Below are positions 25,022 to 37,803 of a DNA stretch of 64,000 nt, piece by piece. A program made the position numbers and the translations under genes. Position 1 is the stretch's first letter, and each line of letters begins with the position of its first letter. The notes beneath the pieces were generated by a model. It saw only the letters and a program-made list of their open reading frames with translations. It was not told the DNA's origin and did not search any database. This stretch comes from Carnegiea gigantea (Eukaryota; Streptophyta; Magnoliopsida; Caryophyllales; Cactaceae), in the NCBI GenBank assembly GCA_029747015.1, contig JAKOGI010001586.1, positions 60,727 through 124,726 on the forward strand, in the 5' to 3' direction.

Positions 25022-27778
25022 TGTAACATCCCGAATTTCTATTTATCTTCTTTATTGCTAATTATTAGCCTATGTGGTAACAGAACCTCGTTTGGGGTGT
25101 TACTGCCATATTTTCTTCTTGAAAATACCAGGCTGTGTATCAAAATAATAATTAATGCAAAAGTTCTTTAATAATACTTTAACTTAAAAGGGTTCAGTTA
25201 CTGAAGAGCAACTGCTAAACTAAAACAAGTGTTCATTACAAATCTCTTCTTTAAACAACTAAAGGTTGTATCTTTCCGCTTGAGCGTCGAGGCCTCACTC
25301 TACCTTTGGTCCCCCAATCCCATGCAATACTTTTTCAGCTGAAAACAAAACATTTTATAAAAGTGAGATAAACTTAATAACAATCACCCTTCACAGTTAA
25401 ACTACGCACACAAATGCATTTTTGAAACACTTTAGGGATAGGGGAAAGAATAAGACCACACTCATTTGTTCTCCGCTAATGTAACTGTCCATACTTACAC
25501 GTTCTCAGTGATGCACACATACAATTCTAAGTCCCCATATTAGTAATCGGGTCTTAAGGGTGAGCGACCCCACGGGGTCTCATGGCATGTGCTTGGGTTT
25601 AACGCAGCTGCTTAATTTAATCATGGACCACCATCGACTAGTACAGTTCCTGCTTAAACATTTCCTAGCCTACCATCATCATGGATCATTACCGCTAACC
25701 TAGCGCACATCCTCACAGGGCACATGGCCGCTACATGTATGCACTATTTTTCGGAGAAGCCTATCGACCTTCAGTCAATATAACAAGCTCTTAGTCTCAT
25801 CCATACTCAGCCTTTACTTCCACTATCATGCTTAGCAAGTTTCAAGGTCAAATTATGCATAGTTCATTTAGGTTTAACCCGATCCCAAGGCATTACTATT
25901 GCACAAATTTTGTTTTTCAACATAACTAGTCCAACACCCAATTCTAGTGACATAGCATAATCATGCAATCCAACTATGGAGTCATGTTCAGTTAACACAT
26001 GCCATAATTTCATAAAACCAGCATTTAAATCAATGCTTACATATCCAACACACATGCCTTTTTTAAGAAACTTTGAGAAAAGGTTAGGACATGATTGTTA
26101 CCTGGAATCTGTACAAATTATGGGCTCGATTACTAGTTGGACCTACTGCTCCGCACCTGGGCCAAAACATCACTCTCACTCAGTCCAAACCTCGTGGACC
26201 ATAACTCTAGCCCCTAATAGACTTATAACAATTTTCCTAAAATTTTTAGCCATGCCTAAGGCTCCCAACTGAGGCCCAACTCTGGATCTAGATTCAACCA
26301 GAATCTGGGCCCAACGTCCAGAGCTAATAACTTTTATTCTGATGTCGGAAGTTCAATTTCTTACCCATTATGGAAAGGTCGGTTCGTCCCCTATACATCT
26401 TATGTTTAGCATTTTATCAAACTCTAACTGAAACTAGGTCGGTTTCCTAAATCTTTTTATGGTGTCACTGGCTATCCTAATCTAGATAGTCCCTGGTAAT
26501 GTGGCCATAACTCGGGCTACACAACTCCGATTTATTCGATTCAAAAATTGGATTATACAAAACATCCTGATGCACCTACCCTAAGAATTTCATGATTTGT
26601 AGGCTGCGGCCCTGTCCTAGCTAAATTTTCAAAGATGTCGTACGCGCAGCCCTTGAACCCAAAAGGTTCTATCCATGTTTTTCGTTCCCAATGAATCCCC
26701 TAGGATCAGGTTCTCACAAAATCTCACTCACAAATAACTCGTGATGGTCCCAATATCCCTACTTCCCATCCCTCATAATCCAAGTCGAATCAAATTTGTG
26801 ATCTTTAATTTAAACAATTATCAAATAATACCTTTAGACTCACCTCGATGCGATCTCGGGAGAGAAGTGATTTAATCGTCGTGCCCTTAGAGATTTAATT
26901 CTGAAAAACATTATTAAAAAACTCGTTTAAACCTTGCATACTTGAAATCCTAAACAAAACCGTGAATTAGTGATAGAACATAAGAAAGTTAAAGGATTTG
27001 GGGCTTTGTATGCATGGGGTGCATGGGAGTGCACCCCACTTGCCACCAACAAAGAGGGGAGAGCGAGGGAGTGAGGCAGTGGCTCGTGGCTGCCGGTGCC
27101 AAGTTCAGGGGGCTGCCGAGTGGTGGAGAGAGAGGGAGGGGGGGAGAGAGAGAAAGTGATGGACTAAGAGAGAGAGAGAGCGAGCGAGAGAGAGAGGGAA
27201 GAGAGAGCTGTGAGGTTGGGGGAGGAAGAGAGAGAAAAATTAAAGAGAGGGGGAGGGGGTGTCTAGCTGACTCCTAGGGAAAGGAAAAAGGGGAAATTTT
27301 TTTAAAAAGAGGAAAAAGTCTTGGAAGGAATTGGAAGGAGAACCTTGGGTCAAATGTTACTAATTGGGTACTTAGTTATTCACGTCTAGGAAGGTAAATA
27401 AAATTTAATATAAATGGGTGCACAAATTTTGAATCTAGGGAGGATAAATAAAATGTTCATAAGATGGGTGAATAAATACTTAGGTTTAGGTAGGGTAAAT
27501 AATCAAAAATCGAACAACGAATAAATCAAGGGAATGATAGCGCGAATAAAATTTTTCAATCCATGCTTTAATGAAATAGGTAAAATTTTGAAAAGAAATC
27601 ATGGAGGAAAAATCTTTGCACTGACTTAGATCATAAGGGTCGGTCCATGTCACATGATTCCCCATATTAAATTTTTGGGGTTTTACATACTATCCCACTT
27701 AAGAAAGTTTCGTCCTCGAAACTTCACTAAACTACGACAATCGCTATTATTATGAAAGTCAATTTCAAGGGTTTTACA
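25022..27778 (-). mobile_element. Deletion-derivative LTR element (near solo LTR) nested in the gypsy LTR
   Basis: A perfect 5-bp duplication CGGCC flanks it (25017-25021 and 27779-27783). On the minus strand it begins TGTAAAACCC (27778) and within 91 bp reaches an internal tail with TTTCGAGGACGAAAC and a purine tract near the 3' LTR. It then runs through a complete LTR from TGTAAAACCCC (27687) to GGGATGTTACA (25022), 2666 bp. So most of the 5' LTR and the body are gone, while both outer ends survive. The cgaggacgaaa motif before the 3' LTR is typical of Tekay/Del-type gypsy elements. Confidence 0.65.
27121..27265. repeat. GA-rich low-complexity tract
   Basis: Purine-rich sequence of gagaga and ggggag runs inside the nested LTR. 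Similar tracts lie in the LTRs at 40065-40300 and 46910-47060. The apparent ORF (27014-27277) is compositional only. Confidence 0.8.
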
Positions 27779-28348
27779 CGGCCACATAAGTATCTATCAG
27801 TTAGAATAATTGTACCAAATAAGGTCTAAGTTCTTTATTAAACATTTCAAAGTAAGCATCACATCGCACTTTAATGACGTCCAAAACGGAATTACATTTC
27901 ACTGAGTCTGCAGACGTGCTCGAAACATAAGTCGTTTTTCAAGTCCTCAAAATGACTAACTAGGATAAAGGATTAGCAATCACCGCTCTGAACCACTTCT
28001 CCTGGACTCTTAACCTCTGTAGGTTCCTGCTTCACCTTAACTTGCTTTTTCTTATCCAAAACAGTTTGGAAAACACAAACAGTGGAAAAATGAACTATAA
28101 CTTAATACGTTACCTTTGTACAGTCAATAACTATTTGCAAGGAATCAGTGAGAGTATGCGCAATGTTAAAACTATGCTTTATAAACATCTTTTGAGGAGC
28201 ACTCATTCGAACAATCGATTAGTAACTATTTCTCGGCCTAGACTAGGACCCGAATCTATAAACAATTCCCATGGCATCAAGGAACAATGAATTATGATTT
28301 TCCCATTTAACAAGAAGGGGATAGACATTGAATTCTACTAGCAGATAC

Positions 28349-28412
28349 TATTAACAATGAACATTGAACATTGAATATTAAACATTGAATATTGCATTGA
28401 ACGATGAATAAT
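28349..28412. repeat. Short degenerate tandem repeat (attgaacattgaa)
   Basis: Repeats of aacattgaacattgaatatt over about 60 bp within the right part of the gypsy LTR. Non-coding. Confidence 0.7.
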
Positions 28413-29924
28413 AAAATGGTTCCTTAGGTTTTAGAGGCTGAGTAAAACTTAGTAACATTAGAAAATATAAAATTTATATGTCTTTGAAGGGTACAAGTAG
28501 TAAAATACTTTTGACATCTATTTATACTCTTATCGTTTCCTCCTTTGGAGTGTCTTTCTTGGAAATAGATTCAATGACGCTTTGTATCAATTAAGAGAAT
28601 TAATGCTTGTAAGTCTTACATCGTTTCGGTCATACTGTTAGGCTTCTCATTTTAAAACCCAAAGCACCACACACACTATATTACCACACTTTACTAACCC
28701 AATACTCTTAGCTAGTGGGATTTTCTTTCAATGCGAGATCTCAATCCAATCTCTTCCCCCCCCCCCCAAAGGCATCAGGTGGCTCCGATATTCCGAACAT
28801 GACTCACAAACTTATCTCTTTAAACATTTCCATTAGACTTTCTCATGACCATAATGATTCGTTAAAATCTTAATTGAGCAATTTGACTGCTTAGCATCTA
28901 AATAATCCAACCATAAAGCTAATTGCACAAAGTTCACCCTAATTTACCAAGCACTAACCAATAGTCCTTATAACTACCTCAATTTTCTTCCCACTTTCAA
29001 TTATGTCACATGACCCCTTTATTTAGCGACAAACCGTTAACAACCATTTATATCTACATTACTTGAGCATACTATAGCTTTGCTTGAACAATTAAACATC
29101 ATCTAGACTACTGTTCTCTTATGCACATTTTTTCCACCAAAATTTATTGCAATTATACCGTCATACCCATATTATGACTATTGCTAATTACTTGTCGATT
29201 CATCCCATAAATGAATTTATTCTATTCACACCCAACAATCACATAATCATAACATAACAATTCATCCCAACATTCACGTGAAGAGGAGGAGACAGTGGGG
29301 CCAAGCTGAATTGGTGGCTTGGGGTGGCCGTGAAGTCCAGCGGCGAGAGTCGACAGTGGCCGGCACCTGCTAATGGTCAAGGTGGTGCCATGCATAGGAG
29401 AGGGAAGAGGGAAGGTTGGCTCCCTTGGGTTTTGATTTTTGTTGACTTATTTCCAAAGCCCACTTGCCATTTAAATAGCCATTTCCCCTTAAATTAGTAA
29501 GGCTCTTTTTATTACTTATTTCTTTTTTTTTTTCCTTTGTTTGGATAATTACTTTGTTACATCAAAATTAATGTGAGCTTATCTCAATTTCTTTTCTTTT
29601 ACACATGTCCCAAAACTGGCCATACATTTGGCCAATAGTAATTTGATAATTTTATTTTTTTCTTAGCTAGTAAGAAATTATTTGGCTCGATAAATTGCTG
29701 ACTTCACTCAAGTACAGATGCATGCTTATAGAAATTGTTTACTTTGTGTAATTATATGAAACTTTAAATGGCCTATAGATAGTTCCACATTAATGTAATT
29801 TCTTAGTCAAACATTGCTTTGTTCATCAATAGAAAAATGCACGGCTCATTGCTATGATTCGTAACCATGTGACTAATGCAAGAATTGAAATCAATTAAAC
29901 ATGATTAAGTAATAGGGTATTACA

Positions 29925-30480
29925 TCTAACACTAACTTCACAATTTGTTACCAACTAAATGGAAACCAAATGAAAGGATATTAGAGAAGCATAAGATATT
30001 ACAATTATCTTTTAATTCTAACATCAAAATTTTAGCTTATTACAGAGTTATTTACAAACTTTAAATATGTATCTCATTTTATATTTATTTTTTAAAGACC
30101 AGATAGTTATTTCACGTCATTTCATGCCTAGTTTTAAAACTTGACTCATTTACAAGTTATGTATGATATTACTTTACCGAAATGAAATTGGGAAAGAAGA
30201 GATATTATTGTTAATAATCATATAATCTCTCTCCAAACAATTATATTCAATATAATGAATAACCATTACTGTTAAGAGGAAAAATTTAGAGAAAAATCAA
30301 AAAATAAGGATATAATATTCAGGTCACCGGGGTTAGAGTCGGATTTGTCCCCTTAATTTGCAAGTTTTTTCGGTTCAAGTTAGAATTTGTGTTCAAAACC
30401 CAAAATTGTCAAGTGGGTTCGGATCAGTTCAGGTTTTTGCCAGGTCTAGCCAGAAACTCTAGTCTTGCCTTTAAGAGCCT
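29925..30480. other. AT-rich spacer
   Basis: No ORF. The end (about 30320-30460) carries gttcgg/ggttcaag motifs like the subterminal repeats of hAT-like elements, but I could not find paired ends. Confidence 0.35.
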
Positions 30481-30516
30481 TCAGTATTTCTTGACAATTA
30501 ACAACATTGATTAATG

Positions 30517-31500
30517 TTATATCAGGCTATTAGCACCTTCATCAGTGGATTGCTCCTCATTGATTTCCATTGGGTTATCTAGATATAGGATGTCAGCAAA
30601 AAACTCTACAATTAGCTTAAGTAGCCATCCTTTTTCCATACCCGTCCTTTTACCAATCTGAATATCCATTGAGTTTGAAACATTAATCAATGGTATGCCC
30701 CTTAATCTTGTAGTGCCAATAGTACCTATCATTCTTAGCTTTCCTGCTATCTTTTTGATGAATGAAGTAGGTACAGAACCTTGTTTATAAACAACATAAG
30801 CCTCAACTTCAAGCATGACTTGCATATTTTCTCTTAGTTTTTTCTACTTCTCTTTTTGCTGGATGATATAGTGTACTCTATTGACTATAGGTAGGGGATC
30901 AATAGCAATAATTTGATTCTTTATAGCCTCATAACCTGAATTCAGGGCTATGAGAAATTGGAACCATTTCTTTTCAGAGTCTGTGTCTAGAATTCTCTTA
31001 TGAAAATTGCAATTATAACTCACAGCTACAGCACAAATACATCTGTGAAGATCATTAACCTCTTCTAGTTCATCCCAACATTTCTTCATCCTTGAGTAAT
31101 ATATGGAAACCAAATTGTTTCCTTGTGGTAGAAGAACAATATCACATTAGTTGATACATCAAAGATCCATGAGCCTTTCCAAACCTCTCAGCAAGTTCAT
31201 TTCACAATTCTTTGGCTGAAGGAACATACATCAAACTTTCATCAATAGTTGGAACTATGGGATTTAATAACCAACATAGCACCATATAATCGCACCGCAA
31301 CCATTTTGCAAATTGTTCAAGCTCACATTAGGCTCGGCCAAGATCAATCGGTAAGCCCCAAGTTAAAACGAGCTAATCAATTAGTAAAATTATCACCATT
31401 AAATTGTTTTTTTCTTTGCAAGTTGTAACCTTGGATGATTTGTTCAAAAAGAGAGAAAATGAATCTTCATGAGAAGCTTCAATCCCTATTGAAAAACAAT
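30517..31500 (-). pseudogene. Ty1/copia gag fragment
   Basis: The minus-strand frame 31113-30844 reads YYSRMKKCWDELEEVND and, later, LNSGYEAIKNQIIAIDPLP, a clear match to the gag domain of plant copia elements (UBN2/retrotrans_gag type). Upstream, 31140-31320 continues with a WLLNPIVPTIDESLMYVPSA-like stretch, AERFGKAHG and internal stops. A further 102-codon frame (30825-30517) lies downstream. At least two frame breaks are present, and no zinc knuckle, protease or RT remains. Confidence 0.75.
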
Positions 31501-31709
31501 TGTATTAATTTTTCAAGAAATTAGATTCTTGAATAAATTGCGTAGCTTGACTAATGAATGGACCAACTCAATCAACCAATTAAAAGAATGGTAGTGTGTT
31601 TAATTTGTTTAGCTAGATCAATTGGTAAATCAAAACAATCGATCAAAAGCAAGAATGACAATGAGAGACATTTAGGAATTCAGGAATTCAACCTTGAGCT
31701 CTGATGCCT

Positions 31710-31882
31710 TGTAAGTTTTATAGAAATTAGGTCATAAATACATAAGTCATGTATACAAGTTCAAATGAAGTTCCAACTCAAAAGTCATTGGTAATAGATA
31801 TAGTGACTAACAAGCTTATATACATACTGAAGACCTCTTAAATTGTCAATGTAAGACAAATCCACTTTTCATAACTCCTACA
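31710..31882 (-). repeat. LTR (173 bp) of the copia fragment, with PBS
   Basis: The LTR runs from TGTAGGAGTTATG (31882, minus strand) to AAAACTTACA (31710). It is followed on the minus strand by a primer-binding site, seen on the plus strand as gctctgatgcc (31698-31708). This makes it the 5' LTR of the gag fragment at 30517-31500. It shares the body of the LTR at 19754-19929 (ttatgaaaagtgg, attaagagg, atgtatataag). Confidence 0.7.
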
Positions 31883-31959
31883 TATCTGCATCTTTTGTTG
31901 CTCATTTATGTGTTTGTTTACCAAGTGAGCATATATCATGTGGTAATGCAATTGCTTCT

Positions 31960-32696
31960 TCGTGGGAATGCCACACATGAGTTAAAGTCCCACATCACGA
32001 GCTTAAGGAGAAGGAATGTACATAAGTAAAGTGGGTTGCTCCTTTTATGACCAATTGATTTTAGGATATAACCTCACTAGGGCTGGTTTCCGTGGGTCCT
32101 AGTTGAAGTGGGCTCATGCCTTAGATCTCCTTAGTATGTGGTAGCAGAGTTGATGGTGCATTCGGACGGGCGAAAGGTGTGGAGTGATGGGGCCCCATGG
32201 AGGAGCTAGGTGAAATGACAAGTGGATGTTGATCTAGCATGAACACATGTGCTATGGCATGGCTTGGTGGCAAAGGTGAGCTCTTGGGTGGTACCATGAG
32301 AAATCACCATGGACAGGAACTAAAAAGCATATGGATATGCATGATTGGTACTCCTAAAATAAGGTGGATGGCATGGGGACTTGGGGTGGAGCAGTATGCT
32401 AGCTTTGTGGAGTATAGTGTCGGTGTGCTTTTGACGGTGGTTTGACGTCTGCTTAAAGACTTTCACTTAAGGGGAACATTATATGATGTGGTTCAGAAGA
32501 GACTCAGTGGGGAGATTATTAGGAATGTCACACAGGAGTTTGGGTCCCACATCGGGAGTTTAAGGAGAAGGACCTTAGTCTATATATCAAGTATGCTACT
32601 CCTCCTATGACCAATCGATTTTAGAATGGAACCTCATTGGAGCTTGTTGGTACAGACCTTGGTTGAGGTGGGTTCCCTCCTTGAACCTCTCTAATA
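31960..32696 (+). mobile_element. Complete TRIM, 737 bp
   Basis: Direct LTRs at 31960-32136 and 32517-32696 share gtcccacatc(g/a), ttaaggagaagga, atgaccaat(t/c)gattttag and aacctca(c/t)t. A perfect 5-bp duplication CTTCT flanks the element (31955-31959 and 32697-32701). A PBS tggtagcagagt lies at 32139-32150 and a purine tract cagtggggagatta just before the second LTR. The internal part (about 380 bp) has one 68-codon ORF with no retroelement motif, so the element is non-coding. Confidence 0.8.
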
Positions 32697-33690
32697 CTTC
32701 TTGCATGAGAGGTCATGGGTTAGATATTTACAGGTAGCGAAATGTTTTGTTTGGGGTTGGATGTGTGCAACCAACCAAGCCTTTGGGTTCTCCCCTCAGG
32801 TCACACCAACTTGAATGGATACCCCTACAATAGGGACCGATTAAGGTCACCCATACTTACCCATTCCGAATGAAAAGGTGTTTCAATTATTTAATTTGAT
32901 CCTTATAATTAGACTTTTATTCTTTAAATTGTGGCCAATAGCTTAATCATATCAATAATCGGAAACAAAAACGCCTTCAAAATGTATAGATGGATATAAT
33001 GGGTAGTGACTAGTACATTTATCATAACCTAACGTTGTTTGATGTGCCATCTCCCCGATAACCCCACAAAATATTATAGCCAGTTTTCTATAGTTACACT
33101 TTAATAATAGCCCACTCACCATGCTTTGCTTCCTAAAGTCGACTACGTTAGGTTAGACTTCGGGTAAAAGATACGAAAACGAGAAACATGCACGTTAACA
33201 GCTACTCTCAGAGAGGGACCAGTTCAGTGAAAGTACCTGCCAGTTAAGACAACTCGTGATCAACTTTTTTCAGGTACTTCAACCAATATTATTTATTTAT
33301 TTTTTTGGTCTAAAATATTATTTAATTTATACGTCAACTTCCATGCGTAATTATTTTTAGACTACTTAGGCCTTCACCTATTTTATCAATTGGCTTGCAA
33401 GTTAGTTAAAAACCATAACTAACATTTGGTGCGACCTAACAAGATTGAACTTAAACTCATGAATCAAAAAAAGTAATCGCAACCTAATGTGATCTATTCG
33501 TTATCTTATGTTCAATTCAAGGTCTGCATATATTCCTTAAGCCTACAATTAATGATGCTGATGCACTTTCACTGGCACGTACTCCAAATGAACGGCAAAA
33601 TATATCACCCTTTGTTTAGAGTACATGCTACTGGTCTTCTAGATATAACTATGGATCAAACTAGAAACACGTAATTGTAAAAATATATCA

Positions 33691-33692
33691 TT

Positions 33693-33777
<85 letters not shown>

Positions 33778-33795
33778 CATATATACATGTGTATA

Positions 33796-33857
<62 letters not shown>
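33691..33857. repeat. (AT)n and (CATA)n compound microsatellite
   Basis: About 165 bp of AT dinucleotides with several phase breaks (ttatata, ataatata) and a (CATA)n block at about 33798-33825. The ORF across it is an artefact of the repeat. Confidence 0.95.
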
Positions 33858-33859
<2 letters not shown>

Positions 33860-34116
33860 TATTGATGAGGAAGAGTATGATATAGGAATCTGTAAATATA
33901 TTAAACGAAAGGTCCTAAGATACAGCTAATGGCGCATGTCCTAATAAAGGAGGTTTGTTAAACATTCTAAGCTAAATCCTAACATATGCTCACTTCTAAC
34001 CTAGTGTCTAACCAATGTAATTAATTATAATTATAAATGCTAACAAAAAAGAGCCAATCAAGAATTATATTTACATAGTTAATTTTAAATATAAATTTTA
34101 ATTAAAATAAAATAGC

Positions 34117-34166
<50 letters not shown>
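34117..34166. repeat. (AAT)n microsatellite
   Basis: About 16 uninterrupted AAT/TAA units. Non-coding. Confidence 0.95.
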
Positions 34167-35629
34167 GCTTCTTTGTAAAGTCATTGATCATTGTAACTTT
34201 TGACAATGTAAAAATTAAAATTTTTCATGAATATAGTAAATATTTAAAACCCTAGTATAAGAAAGAGTTCATACCTCACAAAATATTTAGAAATTAGAAA
34301 ATAAAATTCTCATTGTATCTATGTATAACACTTAATGATAATTAATAGGTTGGTTAGTTACTACAAGACTAATCCGTACATTGCAGAAACGAATACTATA
34401 TCTATACTTATTGGGACTTGTCAACATGGTGAATTAGCTATCTGTAATTATTTTGGGATGTTATGGAGCATTATTTGTTCAGGGTTGGGTTATTTTGTCT
34501 TTGTTCACACTATTGACTCTCCAATAAATTATAACAAGCTAGAAATACTATCAATATTAGTTAGACTAAAATATTTTTCAGTTAAATATGTATAGAACGA
34601 GTGCTAGTTTCAGTAAAAATTATGCTTAGATTTGCTTTTAAGTTGAATATTATGAACGCAACTAAGTCATATTGGATTCAATACCAACAAGCGTACTAGA
34701 ATAATAGAACTAGTAAAAATGATACAATATTAAAATGGAAACAAAAGAAATACATGCTTGTTAAAAAATTATTTAGAAAAAGAACCTAGGGCTATTATAG
34801 TTACATTCTATGATGGATTTTTTTGGGAAATAATTTATTTAAGATACTAAAAATGAAACTGATTTATAGATTTTGTTTCGAATGAATCCATTTCACTCTA
34901 AAAAGCAATTAAATTACAAATAAAGTTGGACAAAAGAAGATTGACAATTGGCAATTAACAGAAGACAAATTGGTAATGCCATTGTATATAAAAATTGACG
35001 TTGATTTCCATTTTTTAGGATCATGATGATGGAGACATTTTTCAAAAAAAAAATAAAATAAAATTTGGGTCTGTTTTTGGGAGACGAGAAAGGAGGGGCT
35101 ACGCGCACACTAAAGCCACTGTGATTTACCCCTTTTTAAGAAGGCGTTCCGTGCGAGTTCTGCAATATGTTTCACCAATTCACGGGTCTTCGCTTTTCGT
35201 GGAATGGGATGGTGAGCAAGAGTCGAATAAGTGTTGCTTGACTCATTAGCCAGGAAAGGTTTCCCTCTATTTCTAAGAAACTAAAAATGAAAGTAAAAAT
35301 GCTCCCTCGCATACCAATGATAACAACAATAACTAGAAACAAATTGATCCAAAAATCAGATTGTTGTTGGTCATGGTATCAATTCAGTTACATATGAACT
35401 CTATCGATCTTAGATTTATACAAGTTTCTATATATTTTGGTTTCTTACTTTCTTTTCAAAAGATTTTCATTAGATTTCTATAAATTTTGTACTCCAAATT
35501 TGATAAGATACCTTAATGCCCCTGAAAAATTAGACATTCTATAAGTAATTAAAGATTTATTTTATATGTATTTCAAATGATTATATAATAATCATTCACA
35601 AGTTTCTAACGAAAGATGACAGGTTAAAG

Positions 35630-36905
35630 ATATGTTCTTTTTCATGATATGATGAAGCTGTAAGGAATTATAAAAAGATGTAAAGAATTGTAAAAAGATG
35701 TAAGAATATGTTAGATTTGTAAGAAACTCTGATGATAGATTTAAGTAATTGTACAATTATTAAAAAGTTGTGTACATTTTTTTTTTTGGAGAAAAAGCAA
35801 ATAATTATCATTAATTTCCCAACTCAATAGTTCCATATACATTTAATTTTTAGATATGTATATATAATAGTTGGTCTTTAATGTACGATCATTGAAATAA
35901 ATTATTTCATAAAAATAAATTATGCATAAGATGTTAGTGATATTTATGAAATTAATTTTAAACCTTCACTAAACAAATTATCGTTTCTTGATGAACAAAA
36001 TAATAGTGAAATAACATGACTTATGAGAATAAACCACAAATAGTAGGATTTTTTAAACACTAGTTTCACCTCTGTGTAAGCAAATAAAAAACCTCCCGTT
36101 AATTAAAATGAACCCTTGAAGATAAAATAACAATTTTTCGCAACAAAGTTAAATGGAACCCTTAAAATTAAAAAATATTTAAATATAATGAATTAAAATT
36201 AATATTTTTAAGGTAATATTTCCAAAAAATTATAAAAATAAATCTCTCAAAATATCAAACTAGCTTTTATGAAATATAAAAACTTTGAAAATTAAGATGG
36301 TTATAGTTTTTGAAATTTTGTTCGATTAGAAAACAAATAGATGAAAAATACAAGTCAATTTGAACCTTTAGGGATGAAATAGCCGAAATAATTTTGTCAC
36401 CTATAGTTCGACAATTTTCATATATGATTCACGTCGAAACTCAAACATGGATGAAACGTCTTGTATTACAATTTCAAATGTAGGTTTACTTATTTTCTGT
36501 ATACTTGCTCAACAACATAATTCAATTCAACATATAGGTTTATTATGTTATATTTATTAAACAAATATTATATTTATCATAATTATTTTCAACTAATATG
36601 TTTATACAAATATTATGTTGCTTAAAATATATAGAGTTTTTTTCATATTGATAGTATATAAAAAATTTATGTTTATACAAATATTATACATATTGAACAA
36701 AATTGAGTGGAAAAAGATGACAACTAGAATGTTATACAACATTTGCCATAAACTAAATATGTCATAGACAAGTACAAAAAATATACATTGGTCAATAATT
36801 ATAGTAAAAGAGTTGGAAAAAATAAAAAGATGTAAGAAGTTATAAGAATTTGTTAGAGTTGTAAAGAATTATAAAGAGTTGTAAGGAGAAGTTACAAGCA
36901 GTCGT
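35630..36905. mobile_element. Non-autonomous element with GTAAGAAGATG arrays, copy 2
   Basis: Both arms carry gtaagaattgtaaaaagatg-type repeats (35655-35730 and 36820-36900). The interior lines up with 16679-17885 in the same orientation over several blocks: cactaaacaaatta, aaaataacaatttctttc versus aaaataacaatttttcgc, and gattcacgtcgaaactcaaa. The left end gatatgttctttttc resembles the GGCCATGTTCTTTTC end of copy 1. Exact borders and duplication are not resolved. Confidence 0.5.
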
Positions 36906-37148
36906 AACCTTTTAACTAACTATCATGAAAAATTGGGGCATAAATAGAGATTATTTAATAAATTTTTTGAATAATTTATAATTTTCAATGTTCTTTTAGC
37001 CGTTGATTCAGCTCAAACTATATTTTGACTGTAAGTCTCTATTAGACCTACCTCATTTTAGATTGATTGCGGTATGATAAATATTTAGAAACCCATAGCT
37101 ATATCAAGTCTAAATTTGACTAAGAAAAAAGTCTAAATGCGGTGGAAA

Positions 37149-37795
37149 TAGGGGTGCCAATGGGGCAGGTAGGGGGCAGATTTAGCCGTACCCTCATCTA
37201 TATCTATTTTTAAAATTAATATCCATACCCATATTTATATCCATCGAGTACTGCAAAGCTATACCTATATCCATTAGGTATAGCGACTATGCGGATTTTA
37301 TTTAGGTACATATAAAATAAAAAGAATTAAACCTATTTTATACCCATATTCAACACCAACCAGTCAATATGTCATATGAACGTCAACCTTCCAACAAAAT
37401 ATCATATCCATCAAATACAATTTACAAATTCAAGCAAAAAATTAACACTCAATAGTTATAGTTTCTAACAAAATGTCCTATTGGAATCTTCAATATAGTA
37501 CAACTCAAAGTAATTAGCAAAATATCTAAGTTTAGGCAACACAATAGAATTTTAAATAAACGGGTACATGTTTTATATGGGAAGGATATGGGGCGGGTAC
37601 AAGATGGATATTTGATAAAACAGGCATGATGCGGTATGACGCAGATAGGAGTTATACCCACATCTATACCTATACCTGTTTTAGCAACGCCGTTCCATAA
37701 TCATTATTTTTTTTCATTTTTAATGCCTATACTCATACGTATTAAGACGAATTTCGTAGATTTTAAACGGACATAAATTTTTTTTGATGGCCCTA
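37149..37795. mobile_element. hAT-like non-autonomous element (about 647 bp)
   Basis: The left end is TAGGGGTGCCAATGGGGCAGG; the right end, read on the minus strand, starts TAGGGCCATCAAAA. The 8-bp flanks ggtggaaa (37141-37148) and ggttgatg (37796-37803) match at only 5 of 8. The interior has tatacccat/atgggtat-type subterminal repeats in both arms, as in the other hAT-like copies. A second possible right end lies near 37696. Confidence 0.45.
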
Positions 37796-37803
37796 GGTTG
37801 ATG

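Larger units (their letters stand above)
21540..29924 (-). mobile_element. Decayed Ty3/gypsy element, 3' truncated, split by a nested element
   Basis: In minus-strand order: an LTR starting TGTAATACCC at 29924 and ending GGGACGTTACA at 24894, then a PBS-like gtggtctcagagc (24880-24892), then gag, protease and the start of RT, with loss of sequence near 21540. The LTR is interrupted by the element at 25022-27778; without it the LTR is about 2.3 kb. No 3' LTR is seen at the left, so the element is truncated. The right boundary (29924) rests on the tattaca end motif only. Confidence 0.6.
32702..35629. other. AT-rich intergenic stretch with microsatellites
   Basis: It holds the two microsatellites listed separately and short ORFs without domains (33489-33674, 34335-34595, 34914-35108). 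The 35100-35230 segment is less AT-rich but stays open in no frame. No gene is supported. Confidence 0.45.

Noticed and set aside
27014..27277. An 87-codon ORF rich in Arg/Glu/Gly
   Set aside because: It is a reading of a GA-rich tract inside an LTR, with no domain and no start context of note.
28757..28769. A run of C as a possible functional G-tract
   Set aside because: A single homopolymer of about 12 C inside a decayed LTR; it could be an assembly or sequencing length artefact, and no G-quadruplex pattern surrounds it.
33639..33824. A 61-codon ORF
   Set aside because: It is a translation of the AT/CATA microsatellite.
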